40,036 nucleotides of DNA, taken from NCBI GenBank assembly GCA_029834535.1, contig JAQMWT010000630.1, positions 1-40,036 on the forward strand, written 5' to 3'. Positions 1-9,733 of this stretch are shown piece by piece. Both the position numbers and the translations under genes were made by a program. Position 1 is the stretch's first letter; every line of letters begins with the position of its first letter. Source of the DNA: Chrysophaeum taylorii (Eukaryota; Sar; Pelagophyceae; Pelagomonadales; Pelagomonadaceae). Below the pieces are notes generated by a model, which was not told the origin of the DNA, did not search any database, and saw only the letters and a program-made list of their open reading frames with translations.

Positions 1-1166
1 TACGGTTTTTACGATTTTGCTTGCTCGAAGGTGCTGAGCGGATTATTGTTTTTATGGTGAGCAGCTCCCAGGCTCAGAGAGCCAGAGTGGATGATTGCTC
101 AAAGGAAGATAAACACAAAAAGAGAGAAGACCAAAGACGACGACCGCAGAGAAAGGCGATGGAGCAAGCAAAAAGGTAAAACGCATATTTTGAGGGAGTG
201 AGTACAATGCCGGAAGAGGCGTTGTTTGACGCAGTGTTGTTCTAGAAGCATGGTGAGAGCAACCAAAAAAAAAAAGACAAAAAAAAAGAGCGCATGGTGG
301 GATGAGGCGCAAGAGAGGGGTATAAGGGAGGGGGCAGCAAAACGAGCGCAGGGCACGTAGATGTATCGGGAGGGGGCCAGAACGAGTGTTCGGGACTGGT
401 ACAGAGGCAGGGCCGCCGCGACCGCCGTCGCCTCAATACAAGAGCCCACCCACCAAAGTAGCCTCAAAACTTCACACAACCCGCCCCGGCGAGATGTGCC
501 ACCCCTTGACGACGATCACCCGGACTGCAGCGGATAAAAAAAAAAACTTGACATCGTCTCAAGGGAGCGGAGAGCTCTGCATCGATGATATATACAAATG
601 CGCCGGCGGCCCGTGCGGCCCAATGTCAAGACCAAACCTAGCGATGACATTCGACTGCGAAAACCGCATTATTTATTATTACGCGCGTTGTGGAAGCTGG
701 TCGCGACGAGCACAAGGCTGGTGCTGATATGGCCTGGATGGACGCGTTGAATGTCCATGTCAACGCAAAACGACGCGCGAGGCCCTTTTTTGTTCCCGAG
801 AGAATGCAAGCCACAGCCTCGCACCCTTCCATCCCGTGGTACGCACGCCTCGTACCCACGACACGCGCATTGTATGCGCCAACTTACTAACTAGTTAGTA
901 AGCGCAACTGCAAAGTTCGCGAACCGCTCCGCTATGGAACCACCGGGATCGATCCTACTTTTATAAGCCTATTGTCCATCTACCCGGGGTGATCAGCAGC
1001 TTTCCTCCGAGGGGTTATTTATTTATTTATTCATTTATTTAATATACCCTATCGAGGACGACCGGATATCGATCGATCACTACCAAGAAGCGCCATCCTC
1101 GATAATAATAAACCAAAGCCCAATAAAAAAAAATGTGGAACGCGCGTAATCATCTTGAGGGCCATC
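1..1166. other. Intergenic, no gene recognised
   Basis: No convincing coding sequence is seen. Short open frames here have low-complexity translations and no family motifs. The stretch holds A-rich runs (about 267-290 and 537-548), an ATTT-rich tract (about 1016-1041) and a perfect 20-bp palindrome at 883-902. The part next to 1167 probably carries the 3' UTR of the minus-strand VDE-related gene. Confidence 0.5.
883..902. repeat. Perfect 20-bp palindrome
   Basis: CTTACTAACTAGTTAGTAAG equals its own reverse complement with no spacer. No adjacent gene start makes an operator role obvious. It could be chance, a DNA-binding site for a dimeric protein, or the remnant of a mobile-element junction. 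Confidence 0.6.
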
Positions 1167-2267
1167 TTACATATTTGCGGGATCGAAGGCATCGTTTTTC
1201 TTAAGCGTTCCTGGGCGGAGCCACTCGGTTAGTTCGAAGACGTCCCGCCACGTGAGTTTCTCCCGGGCGAGATCGGCGTCCGAGGCGCCGGCGCGCTCGG
1301 TGCCGACGGTGGGACAGGAGTTGTCGATTCGACAGAATTTGGTAGGGTCGAGGCCGTTCTTGCGCGCGACATCGGTGACGAGGTTTCGGAGGCCGGGGCT
1401 GTCGTCATAGGCTGTCTTGGTGCGGGTGAAGACGAAAGCCCCGTCGTAGGGGCCTTGCTGAGTGTCACCCTTGTAGGCGACAAAGAGGTGGTCGGGAATG
1501 TCGGGGACGTCGGTCGTCTTGGAGCTCGAGAGGACGTACCATTGCTCATGAAAGGACAAGCCGTACATCTTGCCATCGACGGTCAAGGTGGCCTTGCCCT
1601 GGGGTCCGCGGTCGTCGACGAGCGTTTCGACGAGGGAGTTTTGCCAGTAGCCCGGGGCGTTGCCGCCGAGCTTTGGGACTCGGAACTCGATGTCGTTGGT
1701 CACGCGGTTGTTCGAGGGCTTGGAGAAGGTGTTGATTTGGCAGGCGAAGCAGTCGTACTTGGCCGAGTACCCGCGAACCTTCCACCAAGCGCCTCTGAGC
1801 TCGTTGGCGTCAAAGTTTACGACGCGCTGGGGTGCGTTGGCGTAGAATGTCGACGTATCCTGGGCCACGCCCGTCGTGACGCACTTTTTGTCCTCGAGCG
1901 TGCACGAGAGCCAGTTGTTGAGGCGATCCGAGCCGAAGCGCGCGAAGCATCGCGTCGCGCAGAGCTGTTCGCCGCGACACTGGCCGAGGCACGTGACGCC
2001 CTTGAGACACGAGGGGTTTCCAAAGCACGCCCGCGTCTGGGCCCCGCACTCGTTGATGAAGCACGATGGCTCCGCCTTCATCACGCCACCCTCCGCAGCG
2101 AGCTCGCTGAAGCCTTGCGTGGTCGACGCGGGTTCGGCGGCGGGCGCCGGAGGAACGCCAAGCGCGACCAGGGTGCCGCACAACACCGCGCTCCGAAGCT
2201 GCGCCTTCCACGGCTGCATCGCAGGCCGCCAGGCCACCACCGCACCCAGCACCAGCAGCGCCCGCAT
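1167..2267 (-). CDS. Violaxanthin de-epoxidase-related lipocalin-fold protein, plastid lumen
   Basis: This 366-residue protein belongs to the violaxanthin de-epoxidase (VDE/VDL/VDR) family. The family contains the lumenal xanthophyll-cycle enzymes and relatives of less certain role. A Cys-rich domain (Cys 69, 74, 81, 87, 93, 97, 103, 107, 122, 129) precedes a lipocalin-type domain starting at GAWWKVRGYSAKYDCFACQ (159-177). The central block with HEQWYVLSS and DGAFVFTRT follows, and a second Cys pair sits near 312/318. The N-terminus has a short hydrophobic segment (1-13, with a Trp just after a VVA motif) and then a second hydrophobic stretch ending in APAAEP (about 27-45). That pattern suits signal peptide, transit peptide and thylakoid signal in a complex plastid. 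The long acidic C-terminal tail of classical VDE is missing and YDCFACQ replaces the FDxFDCQ-type motif, so I favour a VDR/VDL-type paralogue over VDE proper. No introns; ATG at 2267, TAA stop. Confidence 0.85.
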   Translation of the reverse strand: MRALLVLGAVVAWRPAMQPWKAQLRSAVLCGTLVALGVPPAPAAEPASTTQGFSELAAEGGVMKAEPSCFINECGAQTRACFGNPSCLKGVTCLGQCRGEQLCATRCFARFGSDRLNNWLSCTLEDKKCVTTGVAQDTSTFYANAPQRVVNFDANELRGAWWKVRGYSAKYDCFACQINTFSKPSNNRVTNDIEFRVPKLGGNAPGYWQNSLVETLVDDRGPQGKATLTVDGKMYGLSFHEQWYVLSSSKTTDVPDIPDHLFVAYKGDTQQGPYDGAFVFTRTKTAYDDSPGLRNLVTDVARKNGLDPTKFCRIDNSCPTVGTERAGASDADLAREKLTWRDVFELTEWLRPGTLKKNDAFDPANM

Positions 2268-2453
2268 GGCGATCTAAAAACGAACGAAAGGGCAACCTCC
2301 CAACGCTTCTTCAAACGGGACTTGATGAAGGAAGGGTAACCAACGCCGCAGCCAATTAATTGATAATCGGCCGGCTGGTCGAACGGCAAAAACTCTACAA
2401 TGAATTGAAAAAGTCGCCATCAGCAGAGAACAATCATCTAAGACTTATTAGTG
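2268..2453. promoter_or_regulatory. Divergent intergenic region, probable bidirectional promoter
   Basis: Only 186 bp separate the ATGs of the VDE-related gene (-) and the CobW-type GTPase (+), so both promoters must fit here or overlap. The segment is more AT-rich than the flanking genes (for example around 2340-2410). I see no unambiguous TATA box. Shared regulation is inferred from geometry only. Confidence 0.5.
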
Positions 2454-4307
2454 ATGATGCGGGGAAGGCTGCTGGCGTGCGCGGCCGCGGCGCACGCCCT
2501 CGGGGACTCGTGTTGGGGTCGCGCGGGCGTCCTGATGAGGCGGGTTCCAGGGCTTCGACCGCTGACGATGAGCGTGGCGGAGCCCCCCGAAACGAAAACG
2601 AAAACGGCAGCCCCAGCGCGCGTCCCCGTGACGCTGTTGTCCGGATTCCTCGGTGCCGGGAAGACGACGTTGCTGCAGCAGCTGCTCAAGTCGGCGCAAG
2701 ATTCGTCGCTGCGCGTGGGCGTGGTGGTGAACGACGTCGCGTCGGTGAACGTGGACTCGAAACTCGTGCGGAGTCCGTTCGAGGAGGAAACGGGGGAAAT
2801 CCGGGCGACGCCGGTCCGCGGAAACGCTGAGTTCGTCGAGCTCGGGGACGGGTGCATCTGCTGCACCATCGCCGACGAGCTCATGACGACTCTGGCGCAG
2901 CTCGCATCGATCTCGCAAATGCGGGGTTTCGCGTACGATCATGTCGTCATCGAGGCGACGGGCGTCGCCGAACCGAGATCGATTCGCGATCTCTTCCAGG
3001 ATGCCCAGGCCGAGGCCATCCCGCTGATGGACGTTGTCCAGCTCGACACCCTCGTCACGGTCGTCGACAGCGCGGCTTTTTTGACGGCGTACGCGGATAC
3101 CCGCGCGATCGCCGAGCGACCAGACCTCGCGGCAGCCTCGGACGACCCGTCGGCCGTCCTCATGTCGCGCTTCGACGGCTCGCTCCAGCGCGCCGTGGTC
3201 GACCTCTTGCTCGAGCAGGTCGAGGTCGCCGACGTCATTCTTCTCAACAAGGCCGACCTCCTCGGCCCCGCCGATCTCGAAAAGCTCGAGGCGATCGTCT
3301 CCGCGCTCAACGGCAACGCCAAGGTCCTCAGGTGCTCGTACGGCGATGCCCCGCTCGAGTCGGTCTTGGCCACGGCAAACGCCCTCGGCGCGGCGGCATC
3401 TGGGCCTGTCGACGAACACAAAATGGCCGTCGCAGCAAGCCTCGATCGGGCCAAGGAGCGCGTCAAAGACGATCGTTCCCGCGCAGACGCGGAGGTGGAC
3501 CACTCCCGCGCAGAGGAGGATTCCCACTCCCACTCCCACGCCCACGCAGAGGAGGACTCCCACTCCCACTCCCACGCCCACGCAGAGGAGGACTCCCACT
3601 CCAACTGCGGCTCCAACTGCGACTCCCACTCCCACTCGGCGCACGACCACGCAGAGGAGGATTCCCACTCCAACTGCGGCTCCAACTGCGACTCCCACTC
3701 CCACTCCCACTCGGCGCACGACCACGACCACGACCACGGTCGCCCGTCGTCGGTAACCACGGCCCGCGACCGATTCGGGATCGACAGCTTTGTTTACAGT
3801 CGTCGCCGGCCCTTTGCGCCCGCGCGCCTCGAGCGCGTTTTGAGCCTCCTCCCGGCTTCCACCGTGTCCCAACAACAACAACAACGGGGGTGGCTTCCGA
3901 TAGAAGAGCCTCGCGACGACGCCGAGCTCGAGACGGCCCTCGCCGCGCTCCTCCGTTCCAAGGGCTTCATGTGGCTTGCCACGTCCCACTCGGCCGCATA
4001 TTACTGGTCGCACGCGGGCAAGCATTTTGACGCGCCCATTCTCGGCCGGTGGTGGGACACTCTTCCGCGCGAGTACTGGCCTCAGGAACACGCTGCCGAA
4101 ATCCAAGCCGACTTCCAAGGTGAGGACGGCGATCGTCGTCAGGAGATCGTCTTCATTGGTATCGACGTCCTCAAGAAGCGTGCTACCATCGAAACCGCGC
4201 TCGATGCCTGCCTCGTCACCGACGACGAGCTCCGCCAGTACCGCGAGGCCGACGACGACGCGCGTCGGTCGACCTTCCAGTGGTCGTTTGGGTCCAATGT
4301 GGCCTAG
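2454..4307 (+). CDS. COG0523/CobW-family metallochaperone GTPase with His-rich loop
   Basis: G3E P-loop GTPase of the CobW/COG0523 family, which delivers metals (zinc, cobalt) to client proteins using GTP. Numbering from the ATG at 2454: Walker A GFLGAGKTT (about 64-72), the metal-binding CxCC motif as CICC (about 135-138), a Walker B/switch region EATGVAEP (about 167-174), NKAD (about 265-268) and a C-terminal CobW_C domain (about 450-595; GFMWLAT, GRWW, RRQEIVFIG, CLVTDDE). Between the two domains lies a strongly repetitive His/Ser/Asp/Cys-rich segment (about 349-430) made of HSHSHAHAEED and NCGSNC units, a likely metal buffer. About 55 residues precede the GTPase core and begin with a small hydrophobic stretch, possibly organelle targeting. 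A GTG codon directly precedes the ATG but is unlikely to be the start. 617 aa, no introns. Confidence 0.9.
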   Translation: MMRGRLLACAAAAHALGDSCWGRAGVLMRRVPGLRPLTMSVAEPPETKTKTAAPARVPVTLLSGFLGAGKTTLLQQLLKSAQDSSLRVGVVVNDVASVNVDSKLVRSPFEEETGEIRATPVRGNAEFVELGDGCICCTIADELMTTLAQLASISQMRGFAYDHVVIEATGVAEPRSIRDLFQDAQAEAIPLMDVVQLDTLVTVVDSAAFLTAYADTRAIAERPDLAAASDDPSAVLMSRFDGSLQRAVVDLLLEQVEVADVILLNKADLLGPADLEKLEAIVSALNGNAKVLRCSYGDAPLESVLATANALGAAASGPVDEHKMAVAASLDRAKERVKDDRSRADAEVDHSRAEEDSHSHSHAHAEEDSHSHSHAHAEEDSHSNCGSNCDSHSHSAHDHAEEDSHSNCGSNCDSHSHSHSAHDHDHDHGRPSSVTTARDRFGIDSFVYSRRRPFAPARLERVLSLLPASTVSQQQQQRGWLPIEEPRDDAELETALAALLRSKGFMWLATSHSAAYYWSHAGKHFDAPILGRWWDTLPREYWPQEHAAEIQADFQGEDGDRRQEIVFIGIDVLKKRATIETALDACLVTDDELRQYREADDDARRSTFQWSFGSNVA

Positions 4308-4912
4308 CGCTACTTTGGTTTCATCATTCATCGATCCAGCGGGTGACGCACCACCTACCACCGCCCGCTAGCCCCGAACTATCTTATACAGACGACGGCG
4401 AAGGCGACGACAATCACTCACTCACTCACTCACTCGCTCACTCACTCACTCACTCACTACTACTGCGCGACACAGTGTGTGCGAAGAGAAGCGTGCGGCG
4501 AAGGTGGTACGCGGGGAGGGGGAGGTGTGTGGGTTGCTAGATATTTCTATCGGAACAAAACACTTCTTGTTTTGGATCCACGAAGGATATTACACTGATG
4601 CTTATTTTATTTTATTTTATTTTATTAATCGTGGCCGTCGTCTCGGGCCGTGGGGCAGGCAAAACTACGGAGGTGTGTGCTTTTTACATTTTCTTTTTGG
4701 AGGATTAAATTTTCTTTCTTTCTTTCTTTGTGGCTGTTTCGGGGTTGGGGAGGGGTCGACATCGTGGCGAAGCGGGTTTGTCAAAATTGCGCGTGAAGGG
4801 GTCTATCGTCTCCACGACGCACAGAACAACGCGACCGTGACGACACGGCCGCGATGAAAGGAGAAGCTGGGAATCAACCGAGCGGTAGGGTAGACCCCAA
4901 AGCCACGAGATC
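4308..4912. other. Convergent 3' intergenic region with microsatellites
   Basis: This lies between two genes that point at each other, so it probably holds both 3' UTRs. It contains an ACTC/CACT tetranucleotide array (about 4412-4460), a TTTTA array (about 4604-4627) and a TTTC run (about 4713-4730). No gene is recognised. Confidence 0.6.
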
Positions 4913-7720
4913 TCAGACGTCGGAGGTGTAGAGAGGGTAGTGGTTGGGCGGGTAGGGCGGCGCCCGCGGCTCGTGCTGGAAATAAGCGGAATCAGAGTAG
5001 TCGTCGGAAGCCGCGAGGGCTGCCGCGAGCTGGCGATCCTGTTCTTCTTGCAACGACGACGATGGTTGAGCGGTTTCGTACCTTGGATACGCACCCACCA
5101 TGGCAGGCGAATAGTAGGCTTGCGTCGTGGGGACCGTGGGCTGCGGCCTTCGCCCGCTTGGTTTGCGGTCGGCGGCGTTGTTGCGGGTGCGCGAGTTGCG
5201 GCGGGTGCTTGCGGGAAGGTTCACCTGACCTGGCTCTCGCGCGGGAACAGCAACAACCTCGACCTCGTGTTGAACGTATTCCGGCGTGCCCACGGGCATC
5301 GGCGGGAACCCAGACGGAAGCGCGTGCGTCACGGCCGGTTCCTGGCGCGACCCTCGATGACGTTGCGACGCCGTTCTTTTGGGAATGCCTCCCGAGCTGC
5401 GCCAGCATCCCACGCAACAGCAGGTAAAGATGATGACGATGACTACGACGGCAACGACCTTGAGGGCGAAACTGCGTTTGTTGAACCAGCTCACGACGTT
5501 GTTCGAGTTGCCGTCGCTGGCGCCGCCGGCCTCTCGGTTCGCGGTGGGCGAGCCGGAGGGCGCGGGCGACATAGTGGGATTGGAACTTGGGGGAAACGAA
5601 GGCCCGGAAGAAGGACGTGAGGTGACAGTCGGAACGGGTGAGACAGTTGGCTCCGACGTGCAACTTCCAGGTTGCTCGGGCTTTTCGTCCTCGCAGAGGA
5701 AGTCCTCGACGACCGCGCTCGTCTCGTCGACGCACTGCGCTTCGGCCTCGCAAGGGTCGGAAGGGACATACCAATGATAGTCCTTGATTTCCGAGCTTTC
5801 GACGCAGGAGGACGCGCTCGGATCGGCGTAGGCGTACGTCGTATCTTCGAATGCGGTTTGGATGCATTGCCCATTCGAGCCGCACGGAGTCCCGTCGAGC
5901 ATTGGATCGCCAAAAGAGTAGCAACTCGAGCTGCCTTCCGCCGCGCAATAGAAAAAACTACACTCGGAAATATCCGTGCACAAGATTGGGGCCGCTTCGC
6001 CAGAAGTCGTCACGTAGTCGACGCAATTGTCGTCTTCTGCGACGCAAGTGCCGCGATAGCATTTGCCGTCGGCGCCGCTGAGGTTCGACGCGCAAGTTTC
6101 GCCAGCCGAGACGTAGAGGTCAGTCGGGCACTCGGCACTGACGCCGTCGCATACCTCCTCCACGTCGCACGCGTCGTGCACCGCGGCACGACACGTCTCC
6201 CCGGCTGCCATAAGTTTGCCCTCCTCGTCGCAGCACGCATCGGTCAGACTGCACTCGCAGTCTTCGTCGAGCGTGCAGTCGTCGAGGCAGCACGCATCAA
6301 CGACGCCGATCCCAGGATCACATTCTTCGTTGGCATCAACGATCCCGTCGCCGCAAGTGGTCTCGACGATGTCGTCGATGGCCCAGAGACCGTCGTCGTC
6401 AAAGGCCGGCTCGTCATCGAGGCAGCGGGACCCCGAGCCCCCGTACGTGTCCGCAAAAAATTCGGCCGCGTCTTCGCGCGAGTAGTTGGACCACTGATAC
6501 TCCGCAATGTCGACGCCGCCCGTCCAGGTCTCACCCATGATATTACCGATCTCCGGATCGTGCTCCATGCCCAAATTGTGACCCAGTTCGTGAGACACGA
6601 GCGTCGCCGCGTGGAGAGCACCGTCGTACGCGTACGTCGAATCGATCGCGACGCCAAAATTCGTGCAGAGCGTGCTCTTGTAGGCGAGACCGGCGCGCTG
6701 TCCGTCGAGATCCGCCCCCGTAAACAGGTGCGCGGCATCGAACTCCGTTCCGAGCGTCTCCTCGATCGCGTCGCGCTGGTCAGCCGTAAACTGCTGGAAA
6801 CTCTCGAGCAAGCAGCTCGACGACACCTCCTCGTCCGTGCACGAGTCTCCGTCACCGCAGTCGCTGCAGCTCGAGCCCGACGCGTACTCGAGGTCTTCGG
6901 GATTCTCTTCGCGCCACGTGATCTGGCCTACCAGCTGCGGCTGCACGTAGCACCCCAGAATCGATCCGTCGCCGCGAAGGCCGCGCCCAGCAATAGTAGA
7001 CCCGTCGTACAAATCGCGCACGAGCGCGAATATCAACGCCGTCTGCTCCTCCGTGTCGACGCCACGGCGCGCGTAACGCGCGGCGTCGTTGAACACCACG
7101 ACCGACACCCACTTCGTCGACGTGTCGCCGGGGCCGCATTCCTCGGCTTGCAGCCGCCGTTCGGATTCCGCGCCCCGATTGCCCTCGTTCTTCGGCTCGA
7201 GAACGACCGTCTTGGTGTCCGAACTGCGATCCTGCGAAATCAAAACACCTCCAGCGTTGCCAGAAACGACGATCTCGTGGTGCTTGTTATCAACCCACCG
7301 AATTTCGGCAAGCCGCTGCTCGCCGTGCTCGTCGACAAAGCCAAAAACTGCTGACAGCGCGCCGCTGCACACCGAAGCGCGTACGCGGTTCGTCCTGTTG
7401 TGCACGGTCGCCGTCCCGACGTAGTGGCACCATGGCGCGCCACTTCGCTTCGTGTGAAACACGCTGCCTCGGAATTCGAGCTCTTTGTAGCCGTTGCTAA
7501 ATGCTTCGGTGTCGCGGCGAAGGTCGAGGGTCACATTGAGATGGCCCACGACCTCCAATCGAGCCGTGCTCCCCAAATTGCGGAAATGGCCAGCCTCTAG
7601 CGGGTATGTCGCGTCGCGATGCGAGTACAAATGGAACACGTCCACCCGCGCCGCCTCAGCGATCGCTCCCAGCAAGGACAGCGCGTGGAGAGAGAGCCGC
7701 ATCGCAATATTTGGATACAT
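4913..7720 (-). CDS. ADAM/reprolysin-like (M12B) membrane metalloprotease
   Basis: 935 residues laid out like a type I membrane ADAM protease. In order: a signal peptide (from the ATG at 7720 or, more compactly, 7702); a prodomain with CHYVGTATVHN and a following ASVCSG (about 98-120); a catalytic domain (about 200-435) with the zinc site HELGHNLGMEHD (377-388) and a Met-turn GNIMGE (392-397); a Cys-rich disintegrin-like region starting CGDGIVDANEECD (456-468) and running to about 690; a Ser/Pro/Thr stalk (691-726); one membrane span (about 752-772); and a basic, Pro-rich cytosolic tail. The three zinc His and catalytic Glu are present, so it should be active. The tail has a ubiquitin-interacting-motif-like helix (QLAAALAASDD, about 897-907) and ends in SDV, which resembles a class I PDZ ligand; both readings are inference. 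No introns. Confidence 0.9.
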   Translation of the reverse strand: MYPNIAMRLSLHALSLLGAIAEAARVDVFHLYSHRDATYPLEAGHFRNLGSTARLEVVGHLNVTLDLRRDTEAFSNGYKELEFRGSVFHTKRSGAPWCHYVGTATVHNRTNRVRASVCSGALSAVFGFVDEHGEQRLAEIRWVDNKHHEIVVSGNAGGVLISQDRSSDTKTVVLEPKNEGNRGAESERRLQAEECGPGDTSTKWVSVVVFNDAARYARRGVDTEEQTALIFALVRDLYDGSTIAGRGLRGDGSILGCYVQPQLVGQITWREENPEDLEYASGSSCSDCGDGDSCTDEEVSSSCLLESFQQFTADQRDAIEETLGTEFDAAHLFTGADLDGQRAGLAYKSTLCTNFGVAIDSTYAYDGALHAATLVSHELGHNLGMEHDPEIGNIMGETWTGGVDIAEYQWSNYSREDAAEFFADTYGGSGSRCLDDEPAFDDDGLWAIDDIVETTCGDGIVDANEECDPGIGVVDACCLDDCTLDEDCECSLTDACCDEEGKLMAAGETCRAAVHDACDVEEVCDGVSAECPTDLYVSAGETCASNLSGADGKCYRGTCVAEDDNCVDYVTTSGEAAPILCTDISECSFFYCAAEGSSSCYSFGDPMLDGTPCGSNGQCIQTAFEDTTYAYADPSASSCVESSEIKDYHWYVPSDPCEAEAQCVDETSAVVEDFLCEDEKPEQPGSCTSEPTVSPVPTVTSRPSSGPSFPPSSNPTMSPAPSGSPTANREAGGASDGNSNNVVSWFNKRSFALKVVAVVVIVIIFTCCCVGCWRSSGGIPKRTASQRHRGSRQEPAVTHALPSGFPPMPVGTPEYVQHEVEVVAVPAREPGQVNLPASTRRNSRTRNNAADRKPSGRRPQPTVPTTQAYYSPAMVGAYPRYETAQPSSSLQEEQDRQLAAALAASDDYSDSAYFQHEPRAPPYPPNHYPLYTSDV

Positions 7721-7906
7721 ACCGCTTTATTCCAAAAATTTTTCGTAGGCGATTGTATCGATCCCCTTCTTTTTGCGCTTCTTTTACTTTGCAGTCGTTT
7801 CTGGTGCCGTTACAACCTGAGCCATCAATTATTGGAATGTTCTTCACTGTGTTGCTCTAGAATTACGCCTTCCTCCACACCCCTCACGTCTCCAAAATCC
7901 TCAAGC

Positions 7907-7931
7907 CCCCGCACGCTTAGCAGTCGGCATT
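7907..7931 (+). repeat. Copy of the dispersed CTTAGCAGTCG motif
   Basis: The bases around GCTTAGCAGTCGGCATT match the terminal motif seen at 30655, 31169 (reverse), 37012, 37080 and 37240 (reverse). This copy stands alone, with no opposing copy nearby, and is less exact than the others. Confidence 0.5.
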
Positions 7932-9110
7932 CAAAAAACCACCAGAGAACGAATACCAACTACACGCGGCACGACAGTCTAGTTCGTTCGTTCAATCGCT
8001 CCTTCGTTCGTTCCTTCGTTCGTTCGTTGGCCGTGACCCACCACGCAATACGCATCATGTAGAAAAGGGAACTGAGGAAAGGAGAGGCGTGTGGTAAGGA
8101 GAGTGTGAAAAGAAAAGAGACTAGAAGGAAGCATCACGGCGATATCAAGATTCCATTGAATCTGATGATAAATCGGCAAAACATGAAACCAAGCACAAAA
8201 CAAAGTAGCGCCGCGGCGAGAGCTTCGCACCAGCACAGCGAGAACGTAAACATTGAGCCAGAGCACCGTCGGGATGTGAGCCACACAATCAACAAGATTA
8301 CGGTAGTATCGTAACCATGAATCAACCGAGCAGAGAACCAAGCAGCGCTGTGCAAGGTGCCACACGGGCATCAGCAGCACAGCTAATTCGATATTTTTGG
8401 GTGATTTAGACGTTCACCTCGGCGCAAGGACTCGCATGTTATTGGGATGTGACCCACTACGAGGAAATAATATTGCGGATAGGCACCTAGCGAGCTAGTT
8501 ACTAAGCAGAAAGTAAGTTGTGGAAGAGAGAAAAGAGCAAAGTAGGGATTGGGGGTACAACAGAAGCAACCACAATCCAGACACGCATCGCACGAAAGTC
8601 ATCTACTTTGCTTCCACTAAGTGAGCTCATAAGGTGGCGTTTTGAGTGCGAAACGCGTGTACGAAGCCGCAGTAGCACCACCATTGGATTCCCTCACCGG
8701 ATCACCAGAAGCGCCAAATTCACCAAAGTCAACAAACTCACCAACTGTCGCCTTTCCCCTCTTCTTCGGCGCATTCTCCTTCCCTTCTGGCACCTCTAAG
8801 AGTATGAACCCAGGCTTTTCCTACGTCCACGATGGCCGTTACAGCGTCATCGCCACCTAGATCCGGCCCCGTGAGCAACACCCATCTGCGCGGCATCGCA
8901 AACAGTGCCGCTGTGACGTAGGCAGTTTGGATGTGATTCGTCTGGCAGAAAGCATTGTGTGGAAAAGCGAGGTTGCTCGGCTACACGTGACCTACTACCA
9001 CGCATAAAGCAGCTTGCGTGAAAAAGGAAAGGGAGAAAGCAGCAACAAAGCAAAACAGTGAGAATGTAGAGAAGTAAAGATAAGAGAAAAAATATTCATT
9101 ATTATTGGGC

Positions 9111-9480
9111 AACATGAAAAAGAGAAATTATCGCAGACCATGGTCGAAACAAGTAACCACTACAGCGCCGCGATGTGTGTCCTAGCCATTACCATCACGT
9201 CGATATCGTAAAAACACTGAACAAACATGAAAAATAGAAATCATCGAAAACCATGGTCGAAACGAGTAACCATTGCAGTGCCGCGATGTATGTCCCAGCC
9301 ACGACCATCAAGTCGATATCTTTAAAAAAACAGCGCTGAAATTACCAACCAAAGAAGCGCCGTGATGTAAGCCACGGAGGCAAGACCATCATGTTGGTGT
9401 CGACAAAATATAGCACGCGGTCGTCGAAACAATAAACCAACGCAGCACTATGATGTAAGTCACATAGGTAACAATGGCCT
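9111..9480. repeat. Degenerate tandem repeat, first period about 113 bp
   Basis: Two clear copies start at about 9111 and 9224. They share AACATGAAAAA, ACCATGGTCGAAAC, AGTAACCA, GCCGCGATGT and GTCGATATC in the same order. Two further, more decayed partial copies follow (about 9337-9409 and 9410-9480), recognisable by (A)CCAA.. GC(G)C..GATGTAAG.CAC. No coding potential is seen. Confidence 0.65.
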
Positions 9481-9733
9481 CATTAATTCGTCGAGTTTCT
9501 GGCATCGACCCGAGGGCGCACGACCTAACAGCCAACCCCGCAATCACCCAGCCAGGCCCAAGATGCTGACGGCCTAGCGGGATTACAGGTCGCAGGACAA
9601 CAGCGGGCGACAAAATCAAGCAACAACAAAAAAATCCATCTGAGCGTGAACGTGGGTAGATAGGCGATTGTGACCGGACGACATATAAACAATTCGGTTA
9701 AAGTATACACTTGTGGAAGAGTGCCCCCTTAAG

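Larger units (their letters stand above)
7721..9733. other. Intergenic with decayed repeats, no gene recognised
   Basis: About 2 kb without a supportable gene. Short open frames near 8105-8860 have unremarkable translations. It holds a CGTT-type low-complexity tract (about 7981-8030), a copy of a short repeated motif (7907-7931) also found at 30.6 and 37.0 kb, and degenerate tandem repeats at 9111-9480. The first bases next to 7720 should include the promoter of the protease gene. Confidence 0.5.

Noticed and set aside
386..727. A 113-codon open frame near the left edge
   Set aside because: Low-complexity start, no domain and no support from composition.
1455..2339. A 294-codon plus-strand open frame opposite the VDE-related gene
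   Set aside because: Shadow of a coding sequence whose Cys pattern and lipocalin motifs are on the minus strand.
2448..4361. A 637-codon minus-strand open frame opposite the CobW gene
   Set aside because: The plus strand carries all CobW motifs; the antisense reading is Val/Gly/Arg-rich low complexity.
5672..7354. A 560-codon plus-strand open frame opposite the ADAM-like gene
   Set aside because: Shadow of the protease coding strand, with no recognisable motifs.
8105..8860. Possible small genes between 8.1 and 8.9 kb
   Set aside because: The short open frames have compositionally odd translations and no motifs or plausible splice partners.
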